Assembly (NCBI RefSeq): GCF_025602895.1
Contig: NW_026516224.1
Span: 558,001-622,000, forward strand
DNA from: Polychytrium aggregatum
Taxonomy: Eukaryota; Chytridiomycota; Chytridiomycetes; Polychytriales
Reading direction: 5' to 3'
Length of the DNA: 64,000 bases
Made by a program: the position numbers and the translations under genes. Under the pieces are notes generated by a model. It was not told where the DNA came from. It ran no database searches and saw nothing but the letters and a program-made list of their open reading frames with translations. Shown piece by piece: positions 31,355-43,099 of the stretch (position 1 is the stretch's first letter; the number at the start of each line of letters is the position of its first letter).

Positions 31355-33741
31355 CTACAGACTCATGTCGTTTGGGCTGTGCTTCCTGGCATGCGCCTTG
31401 CAGAACTGATCCATGAACTCGTCCTTGGATTTTGGGCTCAAGATGCCGTTGGCGGTCTCCGCCTCGATGGTCGTGAACGATCCTCCGTACGAGTGCCCCG
31501 GCCACACCACTGTCGACGGCGGGAGCTTCGTGAGCTTATTGAACAGCGAGTCGTACATCTTCTCGACCGAGCTGTCGCTAAAGTCCACCCGACCGCACGT
31601 GCCGATGAAGAGGGTATCGCCGCTCAACAGGCGGGTCTGGTTCAACAAGACGCACTGCGAGCCCATGGTATGGCCCGGGGTGTGGATGAACTTGATGGAG
31701 ATGTACTCTGGGTGGGGTTCCGATGTCGCTGTTGAGCCCGTGTCGGCTGCAGCCAACTGGAGCCGGCCACTTTTGCTGTTGCTGTTGCTGTCGCTGCTGC
31801 TCTCGTTTTTCGACATCGGGAGGAACAGTATGGCGTCATCAGAGGTCTCGATGAGCCGCTCGGCCTTGAGCTCTGGGTTGGCCTGGGTGACTTGCGGAAT
31901 GTCGCTGGGGTTGACGTAGGCTTTGATTGTGGGGAGCTTTCGAAGCAACTTGGCAAGTCCATCAACTCGGATGCGGTACTGATCGTAAGGCGGAGGGGGT
32001 ATCCCGCCGACTGAGGGATTGCAGCATCGTCGTAGTAGATGCAGGGAATTGTTTGCGTCCAGAGGAAAGAACTGCGTCAGCATGATGCCAGCGCCAGGGA
32101 GCGAAGAGTATCTAGGAAGATTCGATTCGATTCATATAGCCTTTTCCGAAGCATTAGGCAGAGATATAGTGAAGGAAAGCGCCGACGATGGATGCTGGGT
32201 TCGCAGCCCTCCATACCATGATCGATGTGGTGGTGCGTGACGATGGCTCCGACGATCTTGAGGCCGAAGCGATCCGTATACTTGATGATGCCATCGATAT
32301 CCCAGCACTGGTCAAAGGCAGGTTCTGTCGTCAGAGAGAGTCCAACGATCCACCGTCGTCTGATCTCGATCACAGGTGCGCTCCAGTGCCGGCAGTGCGA
32401 TAGGATCACCCACAGCGTCGACAACGAGGCACTCCTTGCTGGCCTTGTGCTCAATGATGTAGATGTAGTTTTTCATCTGCAGGGCATAGTCCCAGATCAA
32501 GTTCTGGATGGGGGCAAAGAACGCCCGCTTTTCGCATATGTGCCTGCCCACGGAGAGCTGATGCAGGCGGAATCCTGATGCACCACGACGGAGGTCAGTC
32601 GAATGGCGATGCCGTTAAGCAGAATGTGGCCTGGCCCAACAGGCCAGCAGGTCCAACATGGCAGCTGGCCCGGATCGACTCACCCATTCGATCATCCTCC
32701 TCGAAGATGTCCACAAGCTGTATCCGCTCCTTGATGTGCTCGTCGTCTTGCAGCTGGAGTCGGTGCGATCGGATCAGGACATTCCAGATTCATCCAGGCC
32801 GGATTCCAGGAGCATGTGGATGGCATTGTGGCATCAAACCAGACAGCGGATACGAGTCCTGTCAGCGACGACAGCATCGTCCAGAGAACCAACACCATGC
32901 CCAGAGCCCAGGAGCACTAGTCTCATCGGGGAATTGAGCGGCTGGGACTGCCCTCGGTCCCAAAGACAGTAGCGTCGCTCGGTGGATGGCCTCCTCGCAC
33001 CAGGCTTACCAGACTCAGAGCCCGCTGGAAGTTCTTTTTTGCATTTCGATGGTCCTGCATGCCCATCAGCGCTTCGCCGCGACGCAAGTATCCCTGTGAG
33101 TTCCGTGAGAGGCGTTCGGGTGGGGATGGGGTGGAGAACAGAGAAGCAAAACGGCATCGGGTATAATGTGAATGTGCGATTGCGCCGTCGCTGATCCAGG
33201 ATGATGGCTTCCGTCCGTCCGTCTCTCGCTGCCCAACACGATGATGATGGCGTCCAGGACTCACCTTCCCCCACAGCGGCGTCAGCCTGATGACCAGCTC
33301 GGCATCCTCCAGCGCCTCATGGTACAGGCCCAGCTGGCACCGAGTCGCTGCCCGGTTGCTGAACAGGGTCGAGACGACGATGCGAGGATCGAGCGGCTCG
33401 TCCGACTTGGCGACCACAAACGAAAGCTCTCGATAGTCGTCCTCCATCATGGCATCGACAAACACCTGTGACAGGGAGACGGCTTGGCTGTATTCGGTGA
33501 GGGCCTGGGAGTAGCTTCCCTTGGCAAAGTAGCCGTTGCCCCGGACCTTGGTTTTTTCGATTGTGGCCAGCAGCTGCGGCTTGAGCTTCCGCCGCTTTTG
33601 CGGGGTGTCGGGGGTGCTCGTTGCGGGGCTCTCGGCCAGCTTCCAGCCTCGACTCGAGCTGACCGATGCACTTGCCGACCGGGAGCGAGGGCGCCCAGTC
33701 GACGACTGCCGCGAGGTGCTCTGTATGTTATCGCTGGACAT
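31355..33741 (-). CDS. TPR - metallo-beta-lactamase fold hydrolase fusion (glyoxalase II-like)
   Basis: Six exons (33741-33265, 33093-33010, 32753-32684, 32574-32414, 32307-32217, 32010-31355) join in phase throughout to 512 aa. Residues ~60-210 form a TPR domain (GNGYFAKGSYSQALTEYSQA, SNRAATRCQLGLYHEALEDA, GYLRRGEALMGMQDHRNAKK). Exon 3 (FEEDDRMG) bridges into an MBL hydrolase: THHHIDHVGG (HxHxDH), FIHTPGHTMGSQ, LLSGDTLFIGTCGRVDF and WPGHSYGG give the full two-zinc ligand set. The insert PPPPYDQYRIRVDGLAKLL is seen in hydroxyacylglutathione hydrolase-like proteins. The likely reaction is thioester hydrolysis (glyoxalase II type), with the TPRs recruiting a partner; the substrate is unproven. 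Two separate genes are possible, but I found no start codon for an MBL-only gene that includes its first strand. Confidence 0.75.
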
Positions 33742-34607
33742 TGTGCAGCCGACTCGACGGGATGGGCGACAGAGGCAGGATGGGCGAGCGGCGACAGGGA
33801 CGGCAGAAGAGGCGGTCCGATGCAAGCTCCAGGAATTAAGGGGCCCAGCGAGGAAGGCGGGCAGGCGGGCTGCTTCAAAACCGATACCCAGACGAGTAAG
33901 GGTGGTGGTCAAGAAGTGCAGCTCTTTGCTCGGCCGAGGCAGAGGGGCGCTTGCAGTGATCGATGGGTCGAGCGGATGATGACACCATTCTGGATCGGCA
34001 GCAACAGCCCCGATATTCTGCTCTATCGGCCGGGTTGAGCCGAGGGTATTGCTGCCCTCGATTGTGCTTTCCGCTCCCCATCTCGCCTGCTCGTCTGCCG
34101 GGATCAATCAGAGATTCACAAAAGCTGCTGGATCACAGCGAGGATATGGCTGGACCGGTCGCTTGGTAAGGACAAGTATCGGACCAACCTCGATAGCTCG
34201 AGAGTAGCATCTATGTTGCAGCAATGGACCGGGTCGCAAGTGCATCTGGTGCCGATACAATGCCGATACAATGCCGATGCGATGCCGATGCAATGCCGAT
34301 GCAATGCCGATGCAATGCCGATGCAATGCGGGCTGGCCCATTGATTTCAAGCCGATCATCTGGGATTGAGCGACCATACCAAGTGACGAAGCGAGCGAGT
34401 GGCTGCTGCCAAGAGAGAATGCACACACTCAAACGCAGAAGCAAGGAGGAGCAGATATGCCTGGGCTGGGCTGCGATGAAGCTGCACAAAGGTCACGGCT
34501 CGATAGGATCGATCCGCTTGAGTGGAGGGGTGCGCAACCAACCAAGACTCAAGTCGAGCCGAGTCTGCACACCTGTGAATCGCTGAGGTGATTCGAACAC
34601 GCAGCGA
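33742..34607. other. Intergenic, 0.9 kb, with 11-bp repeat
   Basis: Promoter side of the TPR-MBL gene and 3' flank of COG3. It contains the tandem repeat at 34251-34327. No gene is recognised. Confidence 0.5.
34251..34327. repeat. 11-bp minisatellite GCCGATGCAAT x7
   Basis: Seven head-to-tail copies of GCCGATGCAAT; the first two read GCCGATACAAT and the third GCCGATGCGAT. Confidence 0.9.
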
Positions 34608-37600
34608 TCAAATGAAGCTGTCGGTGCTCGGGGTTCGCTTCTTTTGGGTGCTTGAGCAGATCTGGTCAATCAGGGCCTCAGCCTCGCCTGCCGTCATGAT
34701 CGTCCCAGAGAGTTCCGAGTCGTAGGACGCAAACACCACCTGGTAGAAGCGTTGATAGTGCTCCAGGACATTGTTCTGTTGCAGGCCGCGCAGCCGGGAG
34801 GAGCATGCATATGGCAAAGGATGAGCTCGGCGTGCCATCCTCCAAGAGCGAATATCTGCAACGACCGATTCCCAAGCGCCTCTGTGGCAGGTCCAGGGCA
34901 ACAAGCTACGTTTCCGTTGGCGGTGGTGCTCCGACACTTACCGCAAGCACACGAATCAGGATGCCTTCGGTTTTCTTGTCCCCGAGATAGTCCGACATTT
35001 TGGAGAGGGTCGAGACGAGTCGGCTCTTGAGCAGCTCTTGGAGACTCGCGACCACCAACTGGACTTGGTCTATGGAGCCGTCATACGATATCGTATTTGA
35101 GTCGAGCCGAACGCAGCAGCATTGCGAGCACGCAGATGCGTGGTGGCCGCTCGTAGTGCAGCGTGGTAAGGCCCACATTGGGAGGATCTATCTGGAAGTA
35201 TGTGCGCCACCGTCCTTGGACATGCGGCCCGCCGCTTCGCCAACTTACCAGGCGTCGCAAACGGCTGTCGCATCAGCAGCTCCCGAGCACTAGCAGGCTT
35301 GGCATCGTTCTTGATATTGAAGGCATGGACCTTGAGCATGAAGCTGGAAATGGGCTCGGTGCACGCCCTTGTCGTTTCGAGAATGAAATCCTCGCAGACT
35401 CGCTTGAGCTCGTTGTCGACTCCTTGTTTGGCATCAGAGTAGTTCTCGAGGAGCTGAGGTGTCGATGCGGCGGTGATCAAGTCTCGGCTGATAGTCGTCA
35501 GGTTCGAGATGGACCAGGACTTTACCATGAGTGTCGAGACGGCCTCTACCAGGGTCAGCCAAGCGGGACGGTTAGCGTTTAGCAGCGCTCTTGGTGGTCG
35601 GTATGTGCCTCAACCTTTGGTGAGTGTTTCCGTGAAGCAGAACAGGCTGGCGCGGAAGGGCGCACTTGCCGCCGCATCCAGCCAAAGTGGAATCGCCTCG
35701 ACAGGCACGGTGGCGACTGCCGTGGTTGCTGGATAATGCGAATGTGCTGCCCCGACGCACCCCGCTCTCAGAGAGCTGATCGCGGACACGACAGCAGCAT
35801 TTCCGAGTGCGTTGTCCAGCCACTCGATTACAATCCCAGACCCCACGTCGACAACTCACCCGAGAGACCCGGGAAATCGAGGACGTCGTCCTTGCGCACA
35901 AAGTCGACGTCGAACGGAGCAATCTGCTCGCGCAGCATCAACAGGTTCTTGATCAAGAAGAACTGTCCGTCCAGCTTGGAGTTTTTCGAAGCTGTGATGG
36001 CTTCGGCAGCGCGGATCAGGCTCTGGCGGCAAAGATCCACGGCCTCCTCGGCAATGTCCTCAAAGATTTTATCCTGGAAAAGCATGTGGTTGCGAAAAGA
36101 TGAGCGTTTCCGATGGCTGGGTGAGCTTCGGCACGGCAGCTCGATGATGACTCGAAACTCGCCTGTCCTACCCTCGAAAATGCCGAACGCCCCCACAGCA
36201 AGGCGCTTTGGACACATGGGCAGATGTACACATTGACATGCACACGCAGCCACCACAAGCACGATGTTGTCAGACGTACCGGGACACAGTGCCACAGCTT
36301 TGAAAGAATATAGAGCGTCTTCTGGAGAGTCGGATACCACTCGCCGCCGCCATAGACCAGCGCGCCAAACGAGTTTGTGGCGCTGTTCTTGCGCATGGAG
36401 GTGTTGATTCTGGGGACCGCAGGTGTGGTTTCGGATGCGCTGGCGGTCTGGAAGTTGCTCTCGGATACAGCTTCGCTGACATCGGTGACCTGTAGGACGG
36501 CAGGCACATCATTCAAGCTCGAGCTCGGCTGGTGATTGTGTGGACCAAGCATGGCTGCCACACTAACGGAGGAGTTGATGATGTGTGGATCTGGCACTAA
36601 AGCATGCCCCGCGGGCTCGGTCAGCAAGCTGAGAGACAGAGATACGATGTTGCCACTCGAGCCATTCGATGGCCGCAGGGCCATGACACGGTCTCCTGTC
36701 AAGCGTCGATGCAGCATTGATTGCGAATGTACTCACGGCCACCGCCTCGTGCCAAAATCAGAAGCTCTTGGTCGCGCGGCTTGAATCCCTCAATTTCGCT
36801 CTTGATGAACGCCTGCGCGCGGAAGGCCAGCCGCTGTTGGGCGTCCTGGAGGATCTTCATCGCGATGAGGCGGATGGCGGCCAGTTGATCCTCCTGGATC
36901 ACCTGCTGGTCACCCTCGGGCTCTGATGCAGGAACTGGGACCGGCAGACTGGCGGCGCTGGCGTGGGCCTGCAAGGTCTGACACAGCTCCGAGAGAACAT
37001 CGATACGGGTCTGGGCGAGAACCTTGGGACGGAGCTCGTCGTAGAGGAGGTTTGACAGCGACTCGAGGAAGCCCCTGGATACGAGAGGTGACGAGCAATT
37101 CAACAAAGTATCGCGACTGGTGCTGCCGCTCGAACCTTGCAATCTACCTCGACGATATGCAGAGCGACGCCGTCGACGAATGGAATCAGCTCAGTACAAC
37201 GACCACGCTCACGGTGCCACTTACAAAAGTGCAGTCTCTCCTTGGGTGAAGTAATGATAGAACAACGAGAACTCGTCCATACAAAGCCGCATCATATATG
37301 CACATCCCTTTTGGGTCTGGAGGTCGCCGAGTCGAGCTGTTAGCATGCGATGGAGTGCAGCTCGATCGGGCGATGCCACCGTCTTCGCACGACCCAGTAC
37401 ACGGCGCAGCAACGTACATAGTCAAGGATATTGTCGGCCGATGTGATCTCGTTGATTTGCTGCATGATGTACGGGCTGAGGAGCTGACGGCGCACGCTAA
37501 AGTAGGCGTTGTGGCAGTCGGCAAGCAGCTGATGGTACCTTCCAACATAAAGGCGAGTGGTTCGTACCGTTCGATGCAAGGGTGGTGTGGACAAGTCAGA

Positions 37601-39701
37601 GGAAAGTTTGGCAAGCAGCGACAGACGGGGTTTGCCATGGATATTGCCATCGCTCCCCAGGCTCCTCTGAGACCGGGTTTGCGTACTCTTTATATCCGTG
37701 GCAGCGAATCTCAATTTCTGAGAGCAGCGGCTTGAGGCTGACCGCCAGGGTCTTGAATTTGACGTAAAATATGGACACTTGAAGACTCGGCGGCAGCACA
37801 TCGTCAGGCGCCTGCAAGTCCGGTGGTCAGAATAGTGTGCGACAGTGGGGAATGTCGATGAGAATCAAGGAATCAGAAGAATGGCGGCAACAAGCGCGAT
37901 GGATGTTCAGCCAAGCCGGGTGCTATGGTCCAGAATAAGTCGCTACCCTGTTGGACAGCCGCTCCTTGATGTCGATTAGCAGTGCCCGGAGCGAGGCAAC
38001 GCAGTGCATCTTGATGAGCGACATGCCGCGGGTCATGCACTGCCGGAACTTCATGAGATAAAGCTCCGAGTCCCTGTACTGGATCTGGAAGTGACGTCCA
38101 GCAGCGGTTGTTAGGCCAGAGACTCGGATCCGAGGGTGAGCAGGACGGCGGAGCGGGTCGGCAGTGCATTGGTGTGCAGGTTCGTACATTTTCGGTGCAA
38201 AAGACGAGACATTCGTCCAGCTTGCGCAGAATCGGCGTGAACTGCGGGTCGAGACAGACAGAGTTTCCGGGCGAGCTGAAGAGCTTCATGGCATGCTCCA
38301 GCTCGTTGTAGAACTGCAGACGCTCGCTGATTTCGCGGACAATCTCGACGAGATGGTTCTTGAGAGGTGGGCAGCCGCGACGGTGGTAAGAGTCAGAACC
38401 GCAACCAGAGGCCACGAGGCGTGGGCACAGGTCCAGGGATGGCTTCTGGTACGCTGTAGGCGATGGCAGGGGGATCGGCTCACCTGCTCGTCCAGCAGTG
38501 TCTCACAGGCAAGTTGGAGGGCCTTTGTCCTGTCCTCGACAAAGCGATAGTTTTTGGCGAGAACAGCGAGCTCCTGCTTTGTTGCATCGATATTGACGAG
38601 AAAGTCGCTGCAGCTGCGCTGGTATTCGTGGATCGAGTCGAGATGCAGTCTGGCGGTTTGCAAGGCGACCAGGGTTACGGCCGAGGGCGAATGGGCGGTG
38701 AAACAATGAAGAGAAAGTGTACCAGGCAGTTAGAGCGTGTCGATGGACGGTCGTCAAGTCTCCGCAAGCCTTTCGCAGATGTGTGAATGCCTCGATGAGT
38801 TCCATGACGCACAGTGATGGAAATGAATGCGAGGAGGCAGCACGTCATGACAATGCAAGGACCAGGGCTGAGCTAAGGAGCCTCCGGGACGACATTCGTG
38901 CTCACAAGAACACTGAGATTGAGCGAGCAGCTCAATGATCGGCAAACTGGGGCAACAAACATCCAAGGTGAACATGGCGTGGCCAAGCGGGCTACCTGTA
39001 AATGTCCTCCTGCTCCTTCTCCATCTCCTCTTCGATCCGCGAAAACCATGCGAGGAACTGGCGGGTATTCTCGATGGGCTCGGAAAGCAGCGATTGGCCC
39101 ACTGCTTCGCGGATATCTGCGGCATCGGAAAGCCCCGGGGGCTGGTCTCCGCCAAAGGCTGGCTTGGGAGAGAGGAGGTCGACATCGGTCGCAGTGGTTG
39201 AGAGCGACGAAGCGCTGGTTTCCTTGGATAGGGCTGCTTTGGGCCTGCCATCGTCGCTGCTGATCTTGGAATCGATCGACTGGGCGAGGATGGACAAGAG
39301 TATTGTCGGATCAGCGGTGCAGCGATATTCAGAGACAGGTTCACCAAGGCAGTGGAGATTCAGGGATTGGGATGCGACCCGAAGAAGGCAGGAACGAGCC
39401 TTACACCTAGCTGCATATCGACCTCCCTCTCCTTGAGGAAGAGAATAGAGAGCTTCTGGGTCTCGGAGAGCGGCGATCTGGCCTCCCAGTCATCAAGCAG
39501 GCGAGGGTTATACTGCGGTTGCTGGGGTTGCTGAGATGGTTGCGAGAGGGTTGTGGGGTTCGGGACGGCGTTGGTGCCAATCGTTCCCGAGACTGGCCGA
39601 AGCGGATCGATTGCGCTCAGCGGACGGGGAGGAACAAGCATGGCGTTGGCGATCATGGCGCCTGCGGGTCGCATGAGTTTGCTGGCGGGTGAGGCCGACA
39701 A
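34608..39701 (-). CDS. COG3: Conserved oligomeric Golgi complex subunit 3
   Basis: A minus-strand gene with roughly 12 exons. The start at 39701 (MSASPASKLMRP) precedes a Pro/Gln-rich leader. Segments that read as COG3 in order: 39297-38996 (IENTRQFLAWFSRIEEEMEK), ~38660-38484 (YQRSCSDFLVNIDATKQELA; VEDRTKALQLACETLLDEQ), ~38350-38188 (ERLQFYNELEHAMKLFSSPG), ~38090-37947 (LMKFRQCMTRGMSLIKMH), 37790-37700, ~37530-37420 (LLADCHNAYFSVRRQLLSP), ~37330-37220 (LCMDEFSLFYHYFTQGET), ~37120-36720, ~36420-36290, ~36080-35870, ~35530-35240, ~35090-34940 and ~34790-34608. COG3 is a lobe A subunit of the Golgi tethering complex for retrograde vesicles. The coiled-coil N-terminus (Sec34 domain) is the strongest evidence. 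Exon edges after exon 5 are approximate. Confidence 0.85.
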
Positions 39702-40804
39702 TAGCGGTGAGGAGACCGTGGTGATGGCGACGACGGTGCTGGCAGCGATGGAACATCACCGCCCTGGCGCCAGCCCGAACGACACCGAAGCCGAGACGGA
39801 TTCAGCGGTCTGGAGCCGCTCACGTGGACAGGCTGGCCAGCAGTTGGCTGGGTGGCGGAGCGGGCTCATGCCAGAAATTGCGACGAAAGAGGTGGTGCAT
39901 GCAACGGTGTCGGTCGATCTGCTGAGAAACGGCACATGGCTGAGTGCTACCGAACAGACTTGACGACTGCTGCGGGCTGGCCAGGACCGAAGGGTATCCG
40001 TGGACGGATTGTCAGCGGCAGACAGACATCCGCGACAGGCAGACCCCCTCCCGAACGCAAGAAAAAAAAGGACCAAGAATGTAAAACGAGGGGCGACTGG
40101 TGCGGCTGAATTACACAGAGCCGACAAGGTTGCGGGGTGGCTGGCAGGACCCGAGCCAGGGGCATGAGACAAGGGCGAGAGGCGATAGGGGATGGCATGA
40201 GATTGCATATGGTGCGAGATTGCACATGGCGCAAGGCCGGGCATGGTGCGAGGACAAACATGGCGAAGGGGTGAGCATGGTGCAATGTTGAATGGGGGTG
40301 GGTGGAGATACTACCCGCGGCCGAGACAGAGGAGGAGCGGGAGGGCATGCACAAAGCGCCATGGCCGTGCTGGCAGGGCAGGAGGGGGTCGCGCATGTGT
40401 CACGCAAGGGGAGTCGTCTCGTGCGAGGCCAAGGGCCGTGTGCGCGAGGGGAGGTCTTGTGCAAGGCGACACTTGGTTGGATGGCAGGCGAGACAAGCGA
40501 CATTTGCGGCCAGGCGCTGCTGCCAGACAGGGGATGGTCGAGAAGGGCAGACAGATTAAAACAGAATAGTCAGAATCGACAGATTAAACTGATCAACTGA
40601 TCAAGCAGAAGAGACAGAATAGTCGGGATAGTCAGAGTAGACTGGATTAACGCTGATCAAACAGAAAAGACAGGTGAAACAGTGGACACAGCGTGGTCTC
40701 AACGCCCGCTGGGCACTGCGCATCCACAGACCTGGAGCCACCCTGCACAGGCGGCCACGGTCCGCTCAGTTCCATCGCCCACGGCCTCGGTTTTCGGGGG
40801 CGGT
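39702..40804. other. Divergent intergenic region, 1.1 kb
   Basis: Between COG3 (-) and the secreted protein (+). It includes ATGGTGCGA/ATGGCGCAA-like degenerate repeats at 40186-40290 and an A-rich patch of CAGAATAGTCAG motifs at 40560-40640. Open frames here are compositional. Confidence 0.5.
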
Positions 40805-40895
40805 GATGGCGGCCGAGATATAAAACCACGGCAGGCCGGCCCTCGCCTTCCCCCGGCCTCTTCACCGCAGTCCAACCCGCCGTCGTCGAACCACT
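40805..40895 (+). promoter_or_regulatory. Promoter of secreted protein, shared head copy 2
   Basis: Identical to 21962-22052. It has an ATATAAAA box at 40818-40825, 78 bp before the ATG, and a CT-rich leader, implying a short 5' UTR. Confidence 0.75.
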
Positions 40896-42293
40896 ATGAA
40901 GGTCCTTGTCCTGCTCGCCTCGGCTCTCGCCGCGACCGCCGTCAATGCTGCCTACATTCCTCCCTATGGTTCGTGGTGGGCTCGGTGGTGGGCTCGGTGG
41001 TGGGACTTTGTGGTGTACTTTGCCGTAGCTGCTGAAGTGAATGTCGTTGTGGAAGTCTGTTTCAGTGGATATGCTGGCGAGGTTGTTCCAGTGTTTGCGA
41101 TATCTCACCCACGCGTCCATCTCGCACATCCATCTCGCACATCCATCTGCCAACAAGCAGGCAGCTCCAGCGTCGCCGTCTCATCGGTCACTCCCAGCTC
41201 GGCCAGCTCGGCCATCTCGGCCACGGCCACTGCGACCTTGACTGCTTCGTTCCCCGCCGTCACCAAGAGCAAATGCCGCAAGACCACCACCCCTGCCACC
41301 GCGACTTCGACCCCTGTCTACGGATCCAGCGCCGTGCCACTCTCTACCCCTGTCTATGGATCGAGTGCGGTGCCCTCCACCGTGACCGCCTCAGTGCCTC
41401 CTGTTGTGACTTCCGCTGCCTCTGCCTCTGCCAACACCCTCACTGCTGCTAGCTCTGCTGCTCCCCATTCCGCATCCTCGGCTGGCCCCTCTGAGTCCAC
41501 TGCTGTCATTCCCTCCTCCGGCGCCTCCTCCACCACTACCGCGAGTTCCGGAGCTGTCGTTCCCACCTCTGCGGTGACTGTTGGCCCTGTTCCCACCCAG
41601 TCTTCTGCCTCCAGCTCCAAGGCCCACACCACCTCGCCCGTCGTCGTGCCCTCTTCGTCCTCCTCCGTCAATGTCATCACCAGCACACACACCTCTGCCT
41701 CTGGCGCTGTTTCTGACACCTCCGCTGGCCCGGCCACCACCACCGACCATCGCCCTTCTCGCACCCGCACCTGGAGCGAGGTTCCTTCCGACTCAACCAC
41801 CCCCTCCACTTCCACTTCGACTGAGACCTCGACCACCACCACCGACCATCGCCCTTCTCGCACCCGCACCTGGAGCGAGGTTCCTTCCGACTCGACCACC
41901 CCCTCCACTTCCACTTTGACTGAGGCCTCGACCACCACTACTGACCATCGCCACCGCACATCGGCCAGCTCAGATGCCACTACCGAGGCCTCCTCGACCT
42001 CTACCGTCACCACAACCACTGCCGACCACCCCCACCGCTCGTCCACTACCACCACCACCACCACTACCACCACTACCGTGTTCACTACACCCTCTCCCAG
42101 CAACAACGGCGGCGGTGGTCAGCCCTCGACAAGCACCAGCGACAACGGTGGCGGACACCCCGGTCGCAACACCGACTCTGCCACGAAGATCACCTCTACG
42201 ACCGCCTCCACCCCTGCCTCTACGACTGCGTCCGCCTCTGCCTCTTTCCCCACCGCTCCTGCTTCCTTCGCGACCGAAACTCCTCAGGTCTGA
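40896..42293 (+). CDS. Secreted Ser/Thr-rich mucin-like protein
   Basis: Same signal peptide, probable intron (40969-41160) and linker as the gene at 22053: 41282 is the last shared base, with four differences seen over 478 bp including the promoter. The body then becomes an unrelated Ser/Thr/Pro/Val-rich stretch. It includes two ~99-bp tandem copies coding for DHRPSRTRTWSEVPSDSTTP (41741-41930) and Thr runs, ending FATETPQV. Dense Ser/Thr predicts O-mannosylation and a cell-wall or extracellular location. No enzyme domain is present and there is no obvious GPI signal at the C-terminus. The unspliced ORF is 465 aa; splicing removes 64 residues in frame. Confidence 0.72.
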   Translation: MKVLVLLASALAATAVNAAYIPPYGSWWARWWARWWDFVVYFAVAAEVNVVVEVCFSGYAGEVVPVFAISHPRVHLAHPSRTSICQQAGSSSVAVSSVTPSSASSAISATATATLTASFPAVTKSKCRKTTTPATATSTPVYGSSAVPLSTPVYGSSAVPSTVTASVPPVVTSAASASANTLTAASSAAPHSASSAGPSESTAVIPSSGASSTTTASSGAVVPTSAVTVGPVPTQSSASSSKAHTTSPVVVPSSSSSVNVITSTHTSASGAVSDTSAGPATTTDHRPSRTRTWSEVPSDSTTPSTSTSTETSTTTTDHRPSRTRTWSEVPSDSTTPSTSTLTEASTTTTDHRHRTSASSDATTEASSTSTVTTTTADHPHRSSTTTTTTTTTTTVFTTPSPSNNGGGGQPSTSTSDNGGGHPGRNTDSATKITSTTASTPASTTASASASFPTAPASFATETPQV

Positions 42294-43099
42294 TTCCCAA
42301 GACCTCCTCCCCTCCCCTTCAATATCCCTATGACAGTATACACCTTACTTCAACTCGGACACTCTATGATATAGTCTGCGCAGGCGATACCGGCCCTGCG
42401 CGGAATCTGGTGTAGAATTACCTTACTCTATTGATGCCTTAAAATACTTTAGTCCTTGAAAAATGAACTGAATACATGCCAACCAAAATGCCATGTCACA
42501 GCTTGTTCGGAGTCAAACGGGGCAGTCTGTCCCTGAGTGCCCCTCAGTAATTTGATCTGCCTCGCCCCTGATTTCAGAAGGAAACGAGTCGTCTCAACAC
42601 GGCACCACGAGACTACCTTCCGACTGCGCTGGCGGCACTTGGCTGGTCCATTCACATACCCCAAGGCGCATCACCAGGAGTCAGATCGAAGGAGGATAGC
42701 CTAGATGCCGGGAAGGCTGGTGGCATGCTGCCTGCTTTCTCCTGTGCCATGTGGCGAGGGATGGTCTGGATCGTGCTCGCCATCTATGGTTGCCGAACGA
42801 GCATCGATTGTGAATGTCGAGTTGTCATTGTCGAGTCATTCGATGTTTCTCTCGGTCGATCAACATCAGCGATTGTCATGGGACAGCACTCTTGTATATT
42901 GGATTTATCGGATGTATTGAATGTCAATACAACATCGCTTGGCCATTACCGCTTTATCGGAACCACTTTGAAAATCCACACTTCGGTATCACGGTGTCCG
43001 GGATGTGTGAAGGCAGCGCGGTTGCAGGGTTTGGTTGACTCCTCGGACTACAGGTTCGGTGATGATGATTATGTGGCAGTTGGGAATGATAATCGATGA
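42294..43099. other. Convergent intergenic region, 0.8 kb
   Basis: 3' flanks of the mucin-like gene (+) and the Sel1 gene (-). It is more AT-rich than the neighbouring genes. No coding or RNA gene is recognised. Confidence 0.5.

Noticed and set aside
32312-32551. Separate MBL hydrolase gene starting at a GTG near 32551
   Set aside because: GTG starts are not expected in a nuclear fungal gene, and the upstream exon joins in phase to the TPR gene.
34560-34600. GATTCGAAC string resembling a tRNA T-arm
   Set aside because: No acceptor stem, D-arm or anticodon arm could be paired around it; it lies just past the COG3 stop.
41354-42106. 250-codon minus ORF rich in Val/Glu
   Set aside because: Complement of the Thr/Ser-rich coding repeat; composition is a mirror of the sense strand.
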